A DNA stretch of 64,000 bases from Monodelphis domestica (Eukaryota; Chordata; Mammalia; Didelphimorphia; Didelphidae): positions 194,172,334 through 194,236,333 of the forward strand of contig NC_077231.1 in assembly GCF_027887165.1 (NCBI RefSeq), written 5' to 3'. Below the pieces are notes generated by a model. That model had not been told where the DNA came from, searched no databases, and saw only the letters and a program-made list of their open reading frames with translations. Each line of letters opens with the position of its first letter. The first letter of the stretch is position 1. Both the position numbers and the translations under genes were made by a program. Below, in pieces: positions 36,371-50,035 of the stretch.

Positions 36371-37634
36371 ATTGACTCTATTCTATGTTTGAAAATAGAG
36401 GAGAAAAAGTTTAGTCTTTAGTCATTTAACAATAATTGTTAAATATTTGTTTTCCTCTTCCATTAAATGACCAAAGTTGGAGACCAAATGGACTATGGAA
36501 GAGGAAACTAAAATTTTTCTTCTTGTTTTTGAAAATAGAATAGATTCAATGGATAAATAGGCATTTAAAAATACCTACTGCGTGTTAGTCACTGTGCTAA
36601 GCACTGTGGACACAAATTAAAAGAATGAAAGAATCCCTGCTCTCAAAGGTCTAACTGATTTTTTTGTCCATAAGACATCCAGCCCTGACTCCTCTCTGAG
36701 CTAGAGCAAGGGGTTTTCTCTTACTTCTTCCTTATTTCAGGGATAGGATGTCTCACATCTTAACCTCACTTCCATGGCTTACTGAGCCTGGGGATAAACA
36801 TATGCTTGCTTCTTGAGTCTTAAAATTCCCCTCATAGAGTGTCATGCAGATACTCTTAAAGCTCTGCTAGGCTTTAGTTGCGATACCAGAACACTTGGCA
36901 GAGTCTGGGTGGGGGAGGGCAAATGAAGCTGCTTTTCTCTGCCACCAACCTCTCCACCTCCCCTGGAAATGAATTTTATCCCTATCACATGAAAAAAATT
37001 AGAGTTGGACTAGGTGATCTCTAAAGCATTTTCTAGAGACTTATTTCCTTGCCCAACTTTTATTTATGCAACGCTCTCCTCTATGCCACTTCTCTTTCAC
37101 CATTCATGCTCACAGATTGGGTACTCTCAGGGATGACTTCTTTAGGCTCGAGGTTCTTTGCGGATTTGTATTCCCAAGACTGTAGTTCTTGAGTACCACC
37201 CATACCTTTGCCTTTAATATTCAACCATTTGTAGTTGGCTCAAAGCAAAGGTACTTTTGGAAATGGGCAGTAAAATAAATACCTATACAATATTCTCTGC
37301 TTTCTAAAATGGGAAAGTGATTGATCGGGAAGTACATCCTCTTAAACTTGGAGTCTGTGTTCCTACAGGCTCACAAAACATCAGTGGGAAGGGTAGGCAT
37401 AAACATAGAAAACACTTGTAGGAAACTCTTCAATACTAGCTGACTGTTGACTAATAGAGTTACATGGCCAAGGCAATACATACCTCTGGTACTGCAGCTC
37501 CCCATCATTTTCATTGTGTCTTAATGCCATTCCCCTGGGTGCAGTAATATCTTAACTGCAAGGAGAGGGTGATGTTCTAGTGCAATGATGTCAAACTAAA
37601 AAAAAAAATCATTGCAGTCCATATTGACTTAGTA

Positions 37635-38930
37635 AAATAATCAATAAACATTCATTGCCAGTTAAGTTTCAGGTACTCTGTTAAGCTCTGTGGTTACCAA
37701 AGTTGGCAAAAAGTCAGTGCCTGCCCTCAGGGAGCTTACAAACTAATAGGAGAGGCAATATGCAAACAAATATACACCAAGCAAACTAAATACAGGATAA
37801 ATAGAAAATAATTACTAGAAAGAAGCCCCTGGAATTAAAAGGGATGAGGAAAGTCTTCAGGTAGAAGATAAGCTTTTAGTTAGCACTTAAAGGAAGCCAA
37901 GAATGTAATTAATTAGAGTGGAGGCATAGGGGTAGCCAGAGAGCAGAAATATGGAGGGTTTTATTCTCAGAGTAGTCAGGAAGCCAGTTTCACTCAATGG
38001 AAGATTATATATTAGGGAGTAAAATAAAAGAAACCCAGAAGGTAGGATAGAGCTAGCTTAGAAAAGGACTTTGAATGCCAAACCATTTTGTATATGCTTT
38101 GGAGGCAATTGGAAGCCACTGGACTTTATTGATGGGGGGGAGGGGTTACACTAGGGAGCCACTGAAATTTATTGAGTGGAGGGTGTGAGGGAAGAGTGAA
38201 ATGGTTGAAATTTTTGGAAAACCACTTTAGTACCTAAATGGAGACTAGATTGAAATGGGGAGATATGAGGCAGGCAGATCCACCTGTTAAAGCTGTTAAA
38301 GTAATCAAGGAATGGCAGCTTGTACCAGAGTAGTGACAGTGCCAGAGAAGAGAAGGGGACCTATTTGAGAGATGTTACAAGGGTGGGATTGACAGAGCTT
38401 GGCAGCTGCTTGAATGTGGGGCTAAGTAAGAACTAGTGAGGAGTCTAGACTGACTCCTAGGCTGTGAGCCTGAGTCTTGAAAAGATGGTGCTGCTCTCTA
38501 CAGGAATAGAGAAAGGAGGTAGGGAGGGTGTACGAGGGAAAAACCAATGAGTTCTATTGTGAACAAATTCAGTTTAAGATGTCTAACAGACATCCAGTTT
38601 GAGATGTCTAAAAATAAGTAGGAGATGGCAGACTGAAGGTCAGCAAAGAGATTGGGGCAGGAAAAATCGATATGGGAATCATCAGTAATGAGATAATTAA
38701 ATCCCTGGGAGCTGATGAAATCACCAAGCAAAGTAGTACAGGCAAAAGAGGAGAGAGTCAAGAGAAGAGGGTCCAGGAAAGCACACCGAGGAACACCTAC
38801 CATTAGGGGGCATGATCTGGAGTAGAATCCAACAAAGGAGACATAAGAAGAAAGGGTTATTAGAGAGGTGGGAGGGAAACCAGGAAAGAGTGGTGTCTTG
38901 AAAACCTAGAGAGAAGAGACAAATTAACAT
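37635..38930 (+). repeat. Long ancient dispersed repeat
   Basis: A 1.3 kb stretch beginning 'tcaataaacattcattgcca' and running through 'ggaggcaattggaagccact', 'catccagtttgagatgtcta' and 'ccctgggagctgatgaaatc'. I know this wording as a high-copy sequence dispersed across mammalian genomes but cannot give its family name. Related parts occur at 45090-45680 and 52560-53110. No coding potential is kept. Confidence 0.55.
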
Positions 38931-39544
38931 TATCCATATTGTATTGTTATTATTATTTTCATTTTTGATGAACATTTCCCAATTCCATTTTAATCTAGTT
39001 CTGGCAGCACTCTGTTCAAGTAGTCAGAGGTGGTAACTGCATTAATAAGACTTCAACAAAAATGAAGATCTGAAGAGGGTAGAAGGGAGGTAAAAGGGAA
39101 AGTCTTTTGATACAAAAAAGACATTCCTTATCCTAGAAAGGGGAATTGAAAGTCCAACAAAGATGTGTTTATCCCGAGGCTCAGGAAACTGCAGAGGTGA
39201 AGCAAGGACTGTGTGGTGGGGCATAGTGCCAGCACCTGAAACCCAGAAGTAAAAGAAAATCCCTCACCCTAATCCAGATAAGAATCAGAGCCAGAGGTCC
39301 TGAATATGGAGAGAATAAGGAAGTGTCTCTCAATGGCTGCCCAAGGGGCCCTTTTTGGCAATAACTTGTAGTAAGTGGTGCAAAAGGAGGCCAAAGAATG
39401 TGAAGAGGAAAGTGTTTCTTTAATGCTTAACAAATAACCAGAAAGACTGTGAATGTGTCCCCAAGGCACAGACGGAATCCACATCTCACCTACTTTATGT
39501 TACCCCAAACCATTGGAAAGGTAAAAATGACTTAATTGAAACTG

Positions 39545-39850
39545 GATGCTCCAAACAGCTAGGTGGTGGAGGTTGTTTTTTGTCCTTTGTTTTCCAAGGG
39601 GACCACTAACATTGCAGGGTGATGTTTTAACTTGTACATGAGTTGGATTTAAGTGAGGCAGAGTTGTACCTCAGCCTCACTCTCTTTTCTGGAGTCATCA
39701 AAGTCCAGTGACAAGTCAAAAGTTCAGATGATGGACTGGGAAACAGTCGATGATCTTGACATCTTCAATGTCTAATCCTACTCTAAGTGTTCCACAGTGC
39801 CTGCTTATTCTATTTTCATAGCCTTTGAAACAAATTATTCTTATCTGCCT
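39545..39850 (+). repeat. Possible dispersed repeat, unclassified
   Basis: 'ttgtcctttgttttccaagg', then 'gggtgatgttttaacttgta' and 'ggatttaagtgaggcagag'. I believe this wording recurs in marsupial genomes, but I cannot name it. Confidence 0.3.
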
Positions 39851-39929
39851 ATTCCACCTTCACATATTTGGGATGGATAAACCTTCAAACTAACTGACAG
39901 GTTTGAGACTTGTTATCTTCAACCTAGTT

Positions 39930-40110
39930 TAATCCATATCTGGCCTTAGACACTTCCTAGCTGTGTGACCTTGGGCAAGTAACTTAACTCTGCCTCAGTT
40001 TCCCCATTTGTAAAATGAGCTGGAGAAGGAAATGACAAACTACTTCAATATCTTTGCCAAGAAAATCCCAACTGAGGACATGACTGAAAAACAACTAAAC
40101 AACAATCCTG
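39930..40110 (+). repeat. Mar1-like SINE, 5'-truncated
   Basis: 'agctgtgtgaccttgggcaa', 'gtaaaatgagctggagaagg' and 'gactgaaaaacaactaaaca'. Confidence 0.85.
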
Positions 40111-40111
40111 T

Positions 40112-40890
40112 GGCAACATGAATTGTTTATTGGGGGTGGGGGGAAGTAGGGGAATAGAACTTATTTACTAAAAAGAGTTCATCCAAAAAGCTAAGGGTTG
40201 TTGCTCTAGTTGAAAGATCTCAACCCCAAATCCCTCAGTTCAGCTATTGAATGAAGGTGGGAAAAGCTCCCCACTGAAGAGCAAGTCCAGGAGACCATTG
40301 GGTTGACCTGTTCCTTGAGAGCGTGGTGCCTTTAGAGAAACAGGTCAACTGTTTCTGACTGAACAATCAGTCCACTTTAGTTCAGCAGCTGTAGAACTTG
40401 ATGAGAAGCCAGCACAGCCACTAAGTAACCTCCTTGATTATATTGGTCTTTCTAGTTAAGACACTACACTTTAATATGAGAAAGCCCAATTGGGCCACTG
40501 GACTGTCAGAGAAGCCATGTCCTACATATAAAAGGCCAGCTCAACTAAACAATCAAGCAACTTGTAGTGAACTTCATGACCATTCTCTCTAAAGAGAAAG
40601 GACATTGAGGTCCTGCAGTACCAGAGTTGTAAATTGCCTTGGTAATGGGTTTCCTACTTCTATGTCTCATTATAATTACATTTTAAGTTCCTGTCCACTC
40701 TTTACTCTCAGACTTTGGGTGTATTTGTGGCAAAATGTGGCCCTGATATGCCCCTGGAATAAACAAACTTGTTAAAGAGTTGAATCTACTGTCTGTCCAA
40801 GAGGAAGCACATTGGTGGGGGATTGTGAGCCAACATTTGGGTGGATATTCACTACAAAATTACTCCTAAAATCCTAAGTTATATAATAGC
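40112..40890 (+). mobile_element. LTR-like element, unclassified
   Basis: The segment directly after a SINE tail opens with 'tgtggcaacatgaattg'. It has a TATA-like 'acatataaaaggcc' near 40525 and, about 230 bases on, 'ggaataaacaaac' with AATAAA. This spacing suits an LTR with U3-R-U5. The right end may be at 'gaggaagcaca' (about 40810) or further on. No target duplication was found; it is treated as a fossil. Confidence 0.4.
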
Positions 40891-41059
40891 TACCCCTCTG
40901 GGGACCCAACTTGCCAGTTGGTGTGTAATTTGAGCCTATGAATCTCAAGAGGTATGTTACACTATTATAGATAGTTTCCTAAAAAAATTTAATAAATCCA
41001 GTATGTTATTTTCAGTATGTCTTACATAACTATATATCCTTTCCTTTTGGATTTTCTTC

Positions 41060-42125
41060 TGCTATCTTCCATGCATTCTAAAAATGTCTCAGTGAAAAAA
41101 AAGAAAAATGCTTCAGTGACCCTATTTAAACCACCCCCCCCCCCAAACCACAATTCCTAGATCTACACTTCCCCAGTTCCATTCATAATAAAAACAAAAA
41201 TACAATACTTACACGATATAATCATAGTCCACAAAAACAAATCACATATGTCTGAAAATATGTCTCGTGTCTTGAGTACATCACCTTTCTGTGAGTAGCA
41301 TATTTTATTAGAAGGCATGGCTGGTCTTTGCATTGATCAGAATTATTATGTCTTCCAAAGTTGTTTTTCTTTACAATGTAATTACTATTAAAATTGTTTT
41401 ACTGGTTCTGTTCATTTCACTCTACATTAGTTTATTCAAGTCTTTATCTGAAAAATAGACTCGTGACACAGCTACATATTTATGCTATATTACTTTATAT
41501 ATACATATATTTGCTAATATATTCAACTGATGGGGACAAATTCTGTTTCTAGTTCTTGGTCACCAGAAAAGAGAAATTATAAATAGTTTTGTACATGTGA
41601 GCATTTTTCTTGTTTCTTTGATCTCTTTGTGGTATGGATCTTGTAGTGATTTCAATGGGGCAAAGGATAATCATAGTTTCCATTTGACTTAAAAAAAAAT
41701 CAGTTCTTTTTCCCCCTCTCCACAGCATAGAAGTCACCATCCAGAAAAATAGATTATGTCTTTTGTGTTTCCACTTCTCAGTTCATTCTCTAGAGGTGAA
41801 CATTCACAAGACATTCTTCAAATATTACATCTGTATCTGCATGTAATGTTAATTTTTACTTTTAGAGCCTAGTCCCAAATTCATTTTTAGATGGCTGGAT
41901 CAATTTATACTTTTACCAATTAATTCATCAGTGTGACCAATTTCACCATGTTCCTTCAACAACTGTAATTTTCCGTTTTTGTCATCTTTGTCATTTTGAT
42001 CAATATGAAGTGGAATCTAGAATTGCATTAATTTGCATTTCTTTAATAATAGAACTATTGATTACTTGGAGTTCTTCTTTTGGAAAAAAAAATCCTGTTC
42101 ATACCTCTTGAAAGTTTTTTTTTCT
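41060..42125 (-). mobile_element. L1 3' fragment (antisense)
   Basis: 'ctgttcatttcactctacat', 'tttcaatggggcaaaggata' and 'gcatttctttaataatag' follow the L1 pattern. The part at 41240-41460 matches 44545-44790, another copy of the same subfamily. Confidence 0.65.
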
Positions 42126-42181
42126 CTTGGAAAATGCTAGCTTATATTTTAAAATCCCTTGGAGTTTGGCTGATCCTTTAA

Positions 42182-42217
42182 TAAAAACAAACAAACAAAC
42201 AAAAAAACAAACAAACA
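42182..42217. repeat. AAAC microsatellite
   Basis: (AAAC)n over about 35 bases. Confidence 0.9.
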
Positions 42218-42273
42218 GCTAGCTACCCTATGATGTCATCAATACCTTCTAAATGAACGACTAAGTGTAAATT

Positions 42274-42494
42274 TTCTTCTTCTTCTTCTTCTTCTTCTTC
42301 TTCTTCTTCTGCTTCTGCTTCTTCTTCTTCTTCTTCTGCTTCTGCTTCTGCTTCTTCTTCTTCTTCTTCTTCTTCTTCTTCTTCTTCTTCTTCTTCTTCT
42401 TCTTCTTCTTCTTCTTCTTCTTCTTCTTCTTCTTCTTCTTCTTCTTCTTCTTCTTCTGCTTCTTCTGCTTCTCCTCCTCCTCCTCCTCCTCCTA
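42274..42494. repeat. TTC/GAA microsatellite
   Basis: About 220 bases of TTC units, with occasional GCTTCTG steps and a TCC tail at the right. It is a pure purine/pyrimidine strand apart from the few G steps. The arginine-rich open frame on the minus strand is an artefact of the repeat. Confidence 0.97.
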
Positions 42495-42654
42495 GTCTTC
42501 CTTGTCATTGTCCTCCTCTAATAAGTCACTTCCTTCCTAACTTCAGGCATGAGAAAGGTGATGAAAATGACTCAGTTCAACATATATGTATACACATATG
42601 TGCATGTTCAACATATACACAAGTATATACATATAATATATAAACATACATATG

Positions 42655-42915
42655 CCAGTGATAACAGTTAATATTTATAAAGCACTTAAAGCTTTGCAAA
42701 GTGCTTTATATGTTAACTCATTTGACCCTCACGTTAGCCAAGTGAGATAGTTGCAATTATTATCACTATGTTATAGATGAGAAAACTAAGGCAAGCAGAA
42801 ATTAAGTGACTTGCCTAGGGTCACATAGCCAGTAAGTTTCTGAGGCAGAATTCAAATTCATGTCTTTTTGACTCTTAAGTTCTAAGATCTAACTAATGTA
42901 CCATCTAGCTCCTTC
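42655..42915 (-). repeat. THER1/MIR-like SINE (reverse)
   Basis: 'ataaagcacttaaagctttg', 'gatgagaaaactaaggcaag', 'cttgcctagggtcacatagc' and 'aatgtaccatctagctcc'. Confidence 0.7.
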
Positions 42916-42929
42916 TGTATATGTATTCA

Positions 42930-43050
42930 GTGGTAGATATATAATATATACATATATGTTTTATATACAAACATTTGTATATATAGATATACATACACAC
43001 ATATATGTATATACATGTATATATATACACACACATATATATATGCACCC
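42930..43050. repeat. TA/CA/TG mixed microsatellite
   Basis: Alternating purine-pyrimidine DNA made of ATATAC, ACACAC and ATGTAT words. A shorter stretch of the same kind lies at 42580-42655. Confidence 0.85.
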
Positions 43051-43284
43051 ATATAATTTATTTACTGAGCTTGTAATGGGGCAAAGATACATGATTAAAT
43101 ATCAAACACATAACAGTTGTCTTCAGTGGATGGACTGCCTAAAATAAAAGTGAGACTACACAAATTAATAAAGCAATGGGTTTGATTATTGATCATAAAC
43201 TGATGTCAGATATTCTGCTGGTTGCAATCACAAAGTATCCTCAGTTTATATCAGTGAAGTGAAGCTCATAAATGAACTTCTCTT

Positions 43285-44190
<906 letters not shown>

Positions 44191-44539
44191 GTCAGCCTGA
44201 GGTAAGGGTGAGAGATACAGCCCTTCTCCCTTCAATTGCTTTTATTCTAAAATTCTGGATGCTTTACAGGGTTGCTTGGACTATTGTCAAAATGGTCTAT
44301 ATGGCTTATAGCATGTGTGTTTACATTTTCTACTTTGTTTTCCTCTCTCTCCTTCCCCCTCCTTTATGTCCTATCTATTTAAACTCTGATTATGCTCACA
44401 ACTTCAGGTCTCAGGGGGGGTTACAGCAGTTCACTACAACTTCTTTTCCCTTTCTAGTGATTTGGTCAACCTCAATTCAATTTAAATTCTGAGATTAGAA
44501 TAGTTAGAGTGTGAAATCACAAGATTTTACAATTTTTAT

Positions 44540-44800
44540 CTGTGGGACTCAACTCCAAGTCTCAAATGTCTTGAGTCCCTCACCCTTCTGCGGGTAGCAT
44601 ATTTTACTAGAGGTCCTCAGGGAGTCATGACTGGTGATCGTATTAACCAGAATTCTTAACTCTTTCAAAGTGGTTTTTCTTTAGTGTTAGTATTACTGTA
44701 AAAATTGTTTTTACTGGTTCTGCTCACTTCACTCTACATTTATTAAACAAGTTTTCCAGTTTTATCTGAACAATAGGCTTTCATGACACAATTACACAAG
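44540..44800 (-). mobile_element. L1 3' fragment (antisense)
   Basis: 'gcgggtagcatattttacta' and 'actggttctgctcacttcac' match 41240-41460. Confidence 0.65.
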
Positions 44801-45089
44801 ACTCAAAAATCATAAAGATTCTCCAGGGACATCTGTAACACATCAATGCCTTGATAATCTGCTCCTTATTTTCTCAGTCTAATTAGGAAGTTGGGAAGGG
44901 GATGTCAGTTGATCAGGCACCACTTCATCTATCAATACCCTACTTCATTTAATATATTAATAAGCATTTGTTAGTAAAATATATTTATTAATCTATATGT
45001 ATTATGTATACCATATATATATATTTATACTATATTTAGAAAACTTATTTGCTTAGTGAGATAGGAAGAGAAATAAAACAGGCTTTCAT

Positions 45090-45680
45090 CCCTTAGGGAG
45101 TCTGCACATACAAAAGGAGAAAATCCATAATCAAAAAACTAAAATACAAAATAGGTCAGTAGTAGTAAATGAGGGGGCAGCTAGGTAGCGCAGTAGATAA
45201 GAGTACAGGTCTGGGGCCAGGAATACTCATCTTCCTCAGTTAAAATCAGACTCTTACCAACTGTGTGACCCTGAATAAGTTACTAGTCTTGTTTTCCTCA
45301 GTTCCTCAATTGTCAAATGAGCTGGAGAAGGAAATGGCAAACCACTGCATTATCTTTGCCAAGAAAATCCCAAATGAGATCATGGAGAGACAGACATGAT
45401 TGAAAAATGACTGAACAACAATGGTACACAAAGATACAAAGCATATTCTATGAAAGTGCTGAGAAAGGGAAAACATAAGTGACGCCTGAGGGATGGGAAA
45501 TACTTAATGGAATTTGGGTCTTGAAGAATGTAGATGAGTGACCATCAGGGGGGAATAACCGTGGGTAAAAGGGGGCATTACAGGCATAAGAACTGAATGA
45601 GTGCAAGTACAGAGGCCAGAAAGTTCCCTCTCATAGTGATTCTTTTCTTGAATAAAATAGTTTTGTGATTAGTATGAAAA
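45090..45680 (+). repeat. Ancient dispersed repeat holding a SINE
   Basis: Parts at 45095-45170 ('cccttagggagtctgcacat') and 45425-45640 ('gatgggaaatacttaatgga') belong to the same long repeat as 37635-38930. The SINE at 45175-45422 lies between them. Confidence 0.4.
45175..45422 (+). repeat. Mar1-like SINE
   Basis: A full-length copy: 'ggggcagctaggtagcgcag', 'gaaatggcaaaccactgcat' and 'gattgaaaaatgactgaaca'. Confidence 0.9.
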
Positions 45681-47479
45681 ATGAAATGAAAGAAGCATAG
45701 GACACCTGGAAAAGAACCAGTTTTTTCCTACCAGAGTAACATTGAGCAAAGATTATGCTATGAAAGCAGCATCCATCAGAGAAAGACAATGGATGCCCTT
45801 TATTTGCTGGTTACAGTCTTTTCTTGGAGGGCAGTTTGGAAATTGCCTGATGAGGATGAAGTAAAGTCACTGAGAATGAAATAGTGCTGCAGAATAAATA
45901 GGGTAATGCTAAATTTCTTGGCTCCATTTTGCTTCTGATTCTGATGAATGTTGATGCACTTATTTGCCATTTACCTAGCAGCAAAAAGACCATTCACTAT
46001 TGACTTAGTGATATTGAATTCATTGATTTATGAATGAGGAAGAATTTTTTTCCAATGGTATTTTAGAAATATAATTTTACCTCTGCTGAATGTCACCTTA
46101 GATTCTTGGCCACCAGATACTGTTCATAAAACCTGTGTGGGGTTTAGGTTAGGTGGACAAGTTATTTGCATCTTAGTAATTTACCCTATATGAAGATTGT
46201 GAGTTTGATAGGTTGGTATATTGACTTAGAGAGTTGGCTTAAGGTTCAGAAAGACTTGAATTCAAAACCTGTTTTTGGTGCATATTGGTTTTGAGACCTT
46301 GTCGAAGTCTCTTAAACTCTTGGTGCCTCAGGAAACTTTCTAAGACAAGAAATTACAGTGGAGGTTCTGACCTTCATAAGTAGAGGGAATTTCTTCACTG
46401 GGAGGTTGCTATCCCAAACAATCACAGATCTGGTTTAAAAAAAAAATAAGGGAACACAACTCCCAAGTCAAATAAGAATTGAAAGAGTTCTAGACTTTGA
46501 ATATTGACATCTTTTATTCATATTACTAAAAGAAGTATGCCCCAAAACAATATTCAAACATTGGTTCATCTAATTTTGTTATTTGTGGATGCCAGAGTAA
46601 CAAAACTTAAAGGTTTGAGTAGTTATAAAATAAAATTCAACTGTAATATGTGAAAATATAATTAATATATAATACACACAATTACATATCATATGGAAAG
46701 AGGTTTGGATTGTTCAGGGAAAACTAGAAACTGGTATAAGAGCTTGCTGAGCCCTTCTCAGGGCTATTTTCCTCCTTTGGTGCCCACGTGCCACCTAGCT
46801 CTCATCTATGGTTCCATGAAACAATAGCATTCCTCACAACAAACATGTAGGGTAGATAATATTATAATCCTTTATTTTCCAGATGAGATTCCAGCCTTAG
46901 TTTTATCATCTAGAAAACAGTAGTAATCATATTTATTAATCAATAACCAGTCATTTAGAGGACTCGCACTGTTCTTCACTTTCTTTTCTTTTATGATCCT
47001 CCTCCTCCTCACCCCTATCCCACCCATGTCTCATTCTAATCCCTACTATTCTTTTCCAGGGTGCCCCCCCTGGAATGCTCATACAGAGTTGTTGGAGGAA
47101 GAGTTGTAATAGTCTTTGCTCCTCACTGTCACTTGAAGACACTCCTCCTTGTACGACCATTACTCAGCAATCTCTTGTCTCTTGAAGTCTATAGAATTAA
47201 AAATTTCCCCTCAATCCACACTATGGTGGCTCATCTAATCCCATAGCTCATTCTCCCTCTTTTCTCAAGTAGTTCAGCACCTATCTTTCTCTCCTACTGA
47301 AATCCTTCCCTTACCCTGAGGAACTTTAACCTTCACACTGAGGATGCATCAGACTTCATAATCTTCCAATTCTTCAGTTGTCAGAAATCTTGTGACTTTT
47401 TCCTTTACTCCATTTAACTCACAATATAAACAAATGGTTATAAACTGGATCTAACCATTCCCCACAAGTGATCCACTTT

Positions 47480-47555
47480 CTTAACTAGAAACTGTGATGA
47501 GTCTTCCTGATTCCAAAGCCAACACTCTATCTATTGTACCACCTAGTTGCCCTTT
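47480..47555 (-). repeat. Mar1-like SINE fragment
   Basis: 'gatgagtcttcctgattcca' and 'attgtaccacctagttgccc' are the reverse of a SINE head only. Confidence 0.7.
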
Positions 47556-47684
47556 CAATCTAATAGGGAAAAACAATGCAGGAAGGCAAAACTGAGTAAT
47601 GAGGATGAGAAATCAGATGTACTGAGTTGATTACTGGCTCCCTCTCCCTCTCCTTTAAACTTCAAATCCACATCACCAGCTGCT

Positions 47685-47862
47685 ATGTTTTTTAAACCCA
47701 TACCTTCTGTCTTAGAACTGATACTAATTATCAGCTCTAAGACATATGAGCGGTAAGGGCTATGTGACTTGCCTCAGGTTACATAACTAGGAATTGTCAG
47801 AGTTCAGATTTGAACCCAGGTCCTCCTGACTATCTGCTGAGCCACCAAGTTGTCTCATCAAT
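47685..47862 (-). repeat. Marsupial SINE, second type (reverse)
   Basis: 'cataccttctgtcttagaac', 'gatttgaacccaggtcctcc' and 'tgagccaccaagttgtctca'. Confidence 0.8.
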
Positions 47863-47899
47863 TGCCTCCAGAGGCATCTTTACTTACCATGTTCAACCC

Positions 47900-48600
47900 A
47901 GAGCTCAATATCTCCTTGCTTGCAGGCTCTTCCATCTTTCAAACTTCCCTATTTCTGGTGAAAGCTGCACTATCCTTCCAATCTCCCAGGTTCATCACCT
48001 GGGTATCATTCTTGACTTCTCACTTTCCTCCATGACTCATTTCTAATCAGTTGTCACAGCTGGCTGTTTCAACCTCACAGCCTCTCTAGCATCCAATCTC
48101 TTCTCCCTCCTCCTACAACCATTACCTAAACTTAAGCCTTTTTTACCTTTTATTTCGATTATTGAAATAGCCTTCTAATTAATTGTTCTCCCTGCTTTAA
48201 GTCTCTTCCCTCTAAGGTGCAGCCAAAGGAATTATCCTTTATCCAGTATCTATGTCACTACACTACTCAATCAATTTCAATGGCTCCCTGCTTTTGGGAT
48301 AAAATAGAAATTCCTCTGTTTGGCTTTTAAATTCCTTTGCAACTTGGCCCCATCTCTCTTTCTCACCTTATACATTATACCCTCCCTTCCCCCTCTATAT
48401 ACACAGAGTTCAGGATGTAGCCAAACTTGTCCTGTATCCAGGCCTTTACACTGACCATTCCTTATTCATGGAATTCATTCCCTCCTTATTTCTGCCTCAT
48501 CTCCTCTTTCAAGAAACAGCTTTAGTCCCATTCTCACATCCGAATTAAAGTCTCCCTTGATTTATCCAAAAGCTAGTGCCCTCTCTTCCAGACTACTTAT
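47900..48600. other. Pyrimidine-rich stretch, unclassified
   Basis: CT-rich DNA with phrases such as 'tcaatggctccctgcttttg' and 'ttggcttttaaattcctttg'. I associate these with an old dispersed repeat but cannot name it. No gene is supported. Confidence 0.3.
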
Positions 48601-48624
48601 TTAATTACTTTGTGTTTATTTGTT

Positions 48625-48842
48625 TAGGGCAGTTAGGTGGTACCAGACCTGGAGGCAGGAAGACTCATCTACCTGAGTTCAAATCTAGTCTCAGGCATGT
48701 CCTAACTGTGTGACCTTGAGCAAGTCACTTAACCTTGTTCATCCTCATCTATAAAATTAACTGGATAAGGAAATGGTAAACTACTTCAGTATCTCTGCCA
48801 AGAACATCCCAAATGGAGGCATTCATGACTCAACAGCACTAA
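48625..48842 (+). repeat. Mar1-like SINE
   Basis: 'agggcagttaggtggtacca', 'ggcaggaagactcatctacc' and 'aacatcccaaatggaggcat'. Confidence 0.85.
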
Positions 48843-48889
48843 CATGTATTTGTTTTATTCTCTTTATATTTGATTTCTATGTATTTCTA

Positions 48890-49215
48890 GGTGCCCTTGT
48901 CTCTCCTAATAGAATTTAAGCAGCCTAGGAGTAGGGATTATTTTATTATTTGTATTTATTTTCTCTTCATTTCATATAGCTTGGCACCTAGGAACCACTT
49001 AATATTCATTGATAAACTTGTTTCTTGAAATAAGAACCTTATTTAGTATTGTATATTAAGACTATCTATGTTTTGTTGCCTTACCATTCTTTGTTAGACT
49101 GTAAGCTCTTTTAGGTAGGGGACCACAGCTTTATCTAAACTTTATATTTCTCCCAGTGCCTTGAACCATGATTTATAGACAATAATGCTTAATAAATGAT
49201 TATTGATTGATTAAA
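48890..49215 (+). repeat. Two L2-like 3' tails
   Basis: The first (48890-49020) has 'gcctaggagtagggattatt'. The second (49085-49215) has 'tagactgtaagctcttttag' and ends 'aataatgcttaataaatgat'. Confidence 0.55.
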
Positions 49216-49769
49216 AAACTTTTCTTTAGTTCTAGACTTTAGAAAAATATGTGTATGGTAAATTGTGGTACATGAGATTCTTCAACATGGACAGAACTGG
49301 AGATGTGATAAAAGCATTCTTTGGGAGCTTAAAGCAGCTTATATTTAATTATAAGTCTTACTCTGCAGTGCACTGTAACTGATAATCAGAGACAAGTGGC
49401 AGTTCTAAAAAGGACATTTCCCTCCGCTACGACTCAGAAGGTCATTTTTTTTTGTGGAAAACATTGTTTTCTTTAAACAATAATTTATACTTTTAATGTA
49501 ATTTGAGTTTTTGATATAAATAGGAATGAAAGTGACTTTTAAAAATTCTCCTAAGGTCTATCCCCACCCTTTACATATAGGAGGTGCTCAAAAATGTCAA
49601 ATGAATGAATAAATTACCTAGCTTTATAACATATCTATAAATGCCCAACAATACGTGTAGAAGGTCTTCATAGGAAAGGATGGATCCCTAAAGTGCTCTA
49701 AAGAGGAACTTAGAATTCGAGAACATGGATTCAAATCTTGACTCTTTTACAAAAGACAATTGTGACCTT

Positions 49770-50035
49770 TAGGGCTGTTAGGTGATGCCATAGTGCATAA
49801 AACACTGGGTCCGGAGTCAGGAAGACTCATCTTTTGAGTTAAAATCTAGTCTCAGCCACTTAGTAGCTATATGACCCTGGGCAAGTCACTTAACCCTGTT
49901 TGCCTCAGTTTCCTCATCTGTAAAATGATCTGGAGAAGGAAATGCCAAACCACTTCAGTATTTTTGCCAAGAAAACTCCAAATGAAGTCAGGAAGAGTTT
50001 GATATTACTGAAATGACTGAATAACAATACCTGGG
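49770..50035 (+). repeat. Mar1-like SINE
   Basis: 'tagggctgttaggtgatgcc', 'gggcaagtcacttaaccctg', 'cttcagtatttttgccaaga' and 'gaaatgactgaataac'. Confidence 0.9.

Noticed and set aside
37635-38930. Possible degraded protein gene
   Set aside because: The wording matches a high-copy ancient mammalian repeat; open frames are short and on the wrong strand for a consistent product.
42239-42508. Arginine-rich open frame on the minus strand
   Set aside because: It is only the translation of the TTC/GAA microsatellite.
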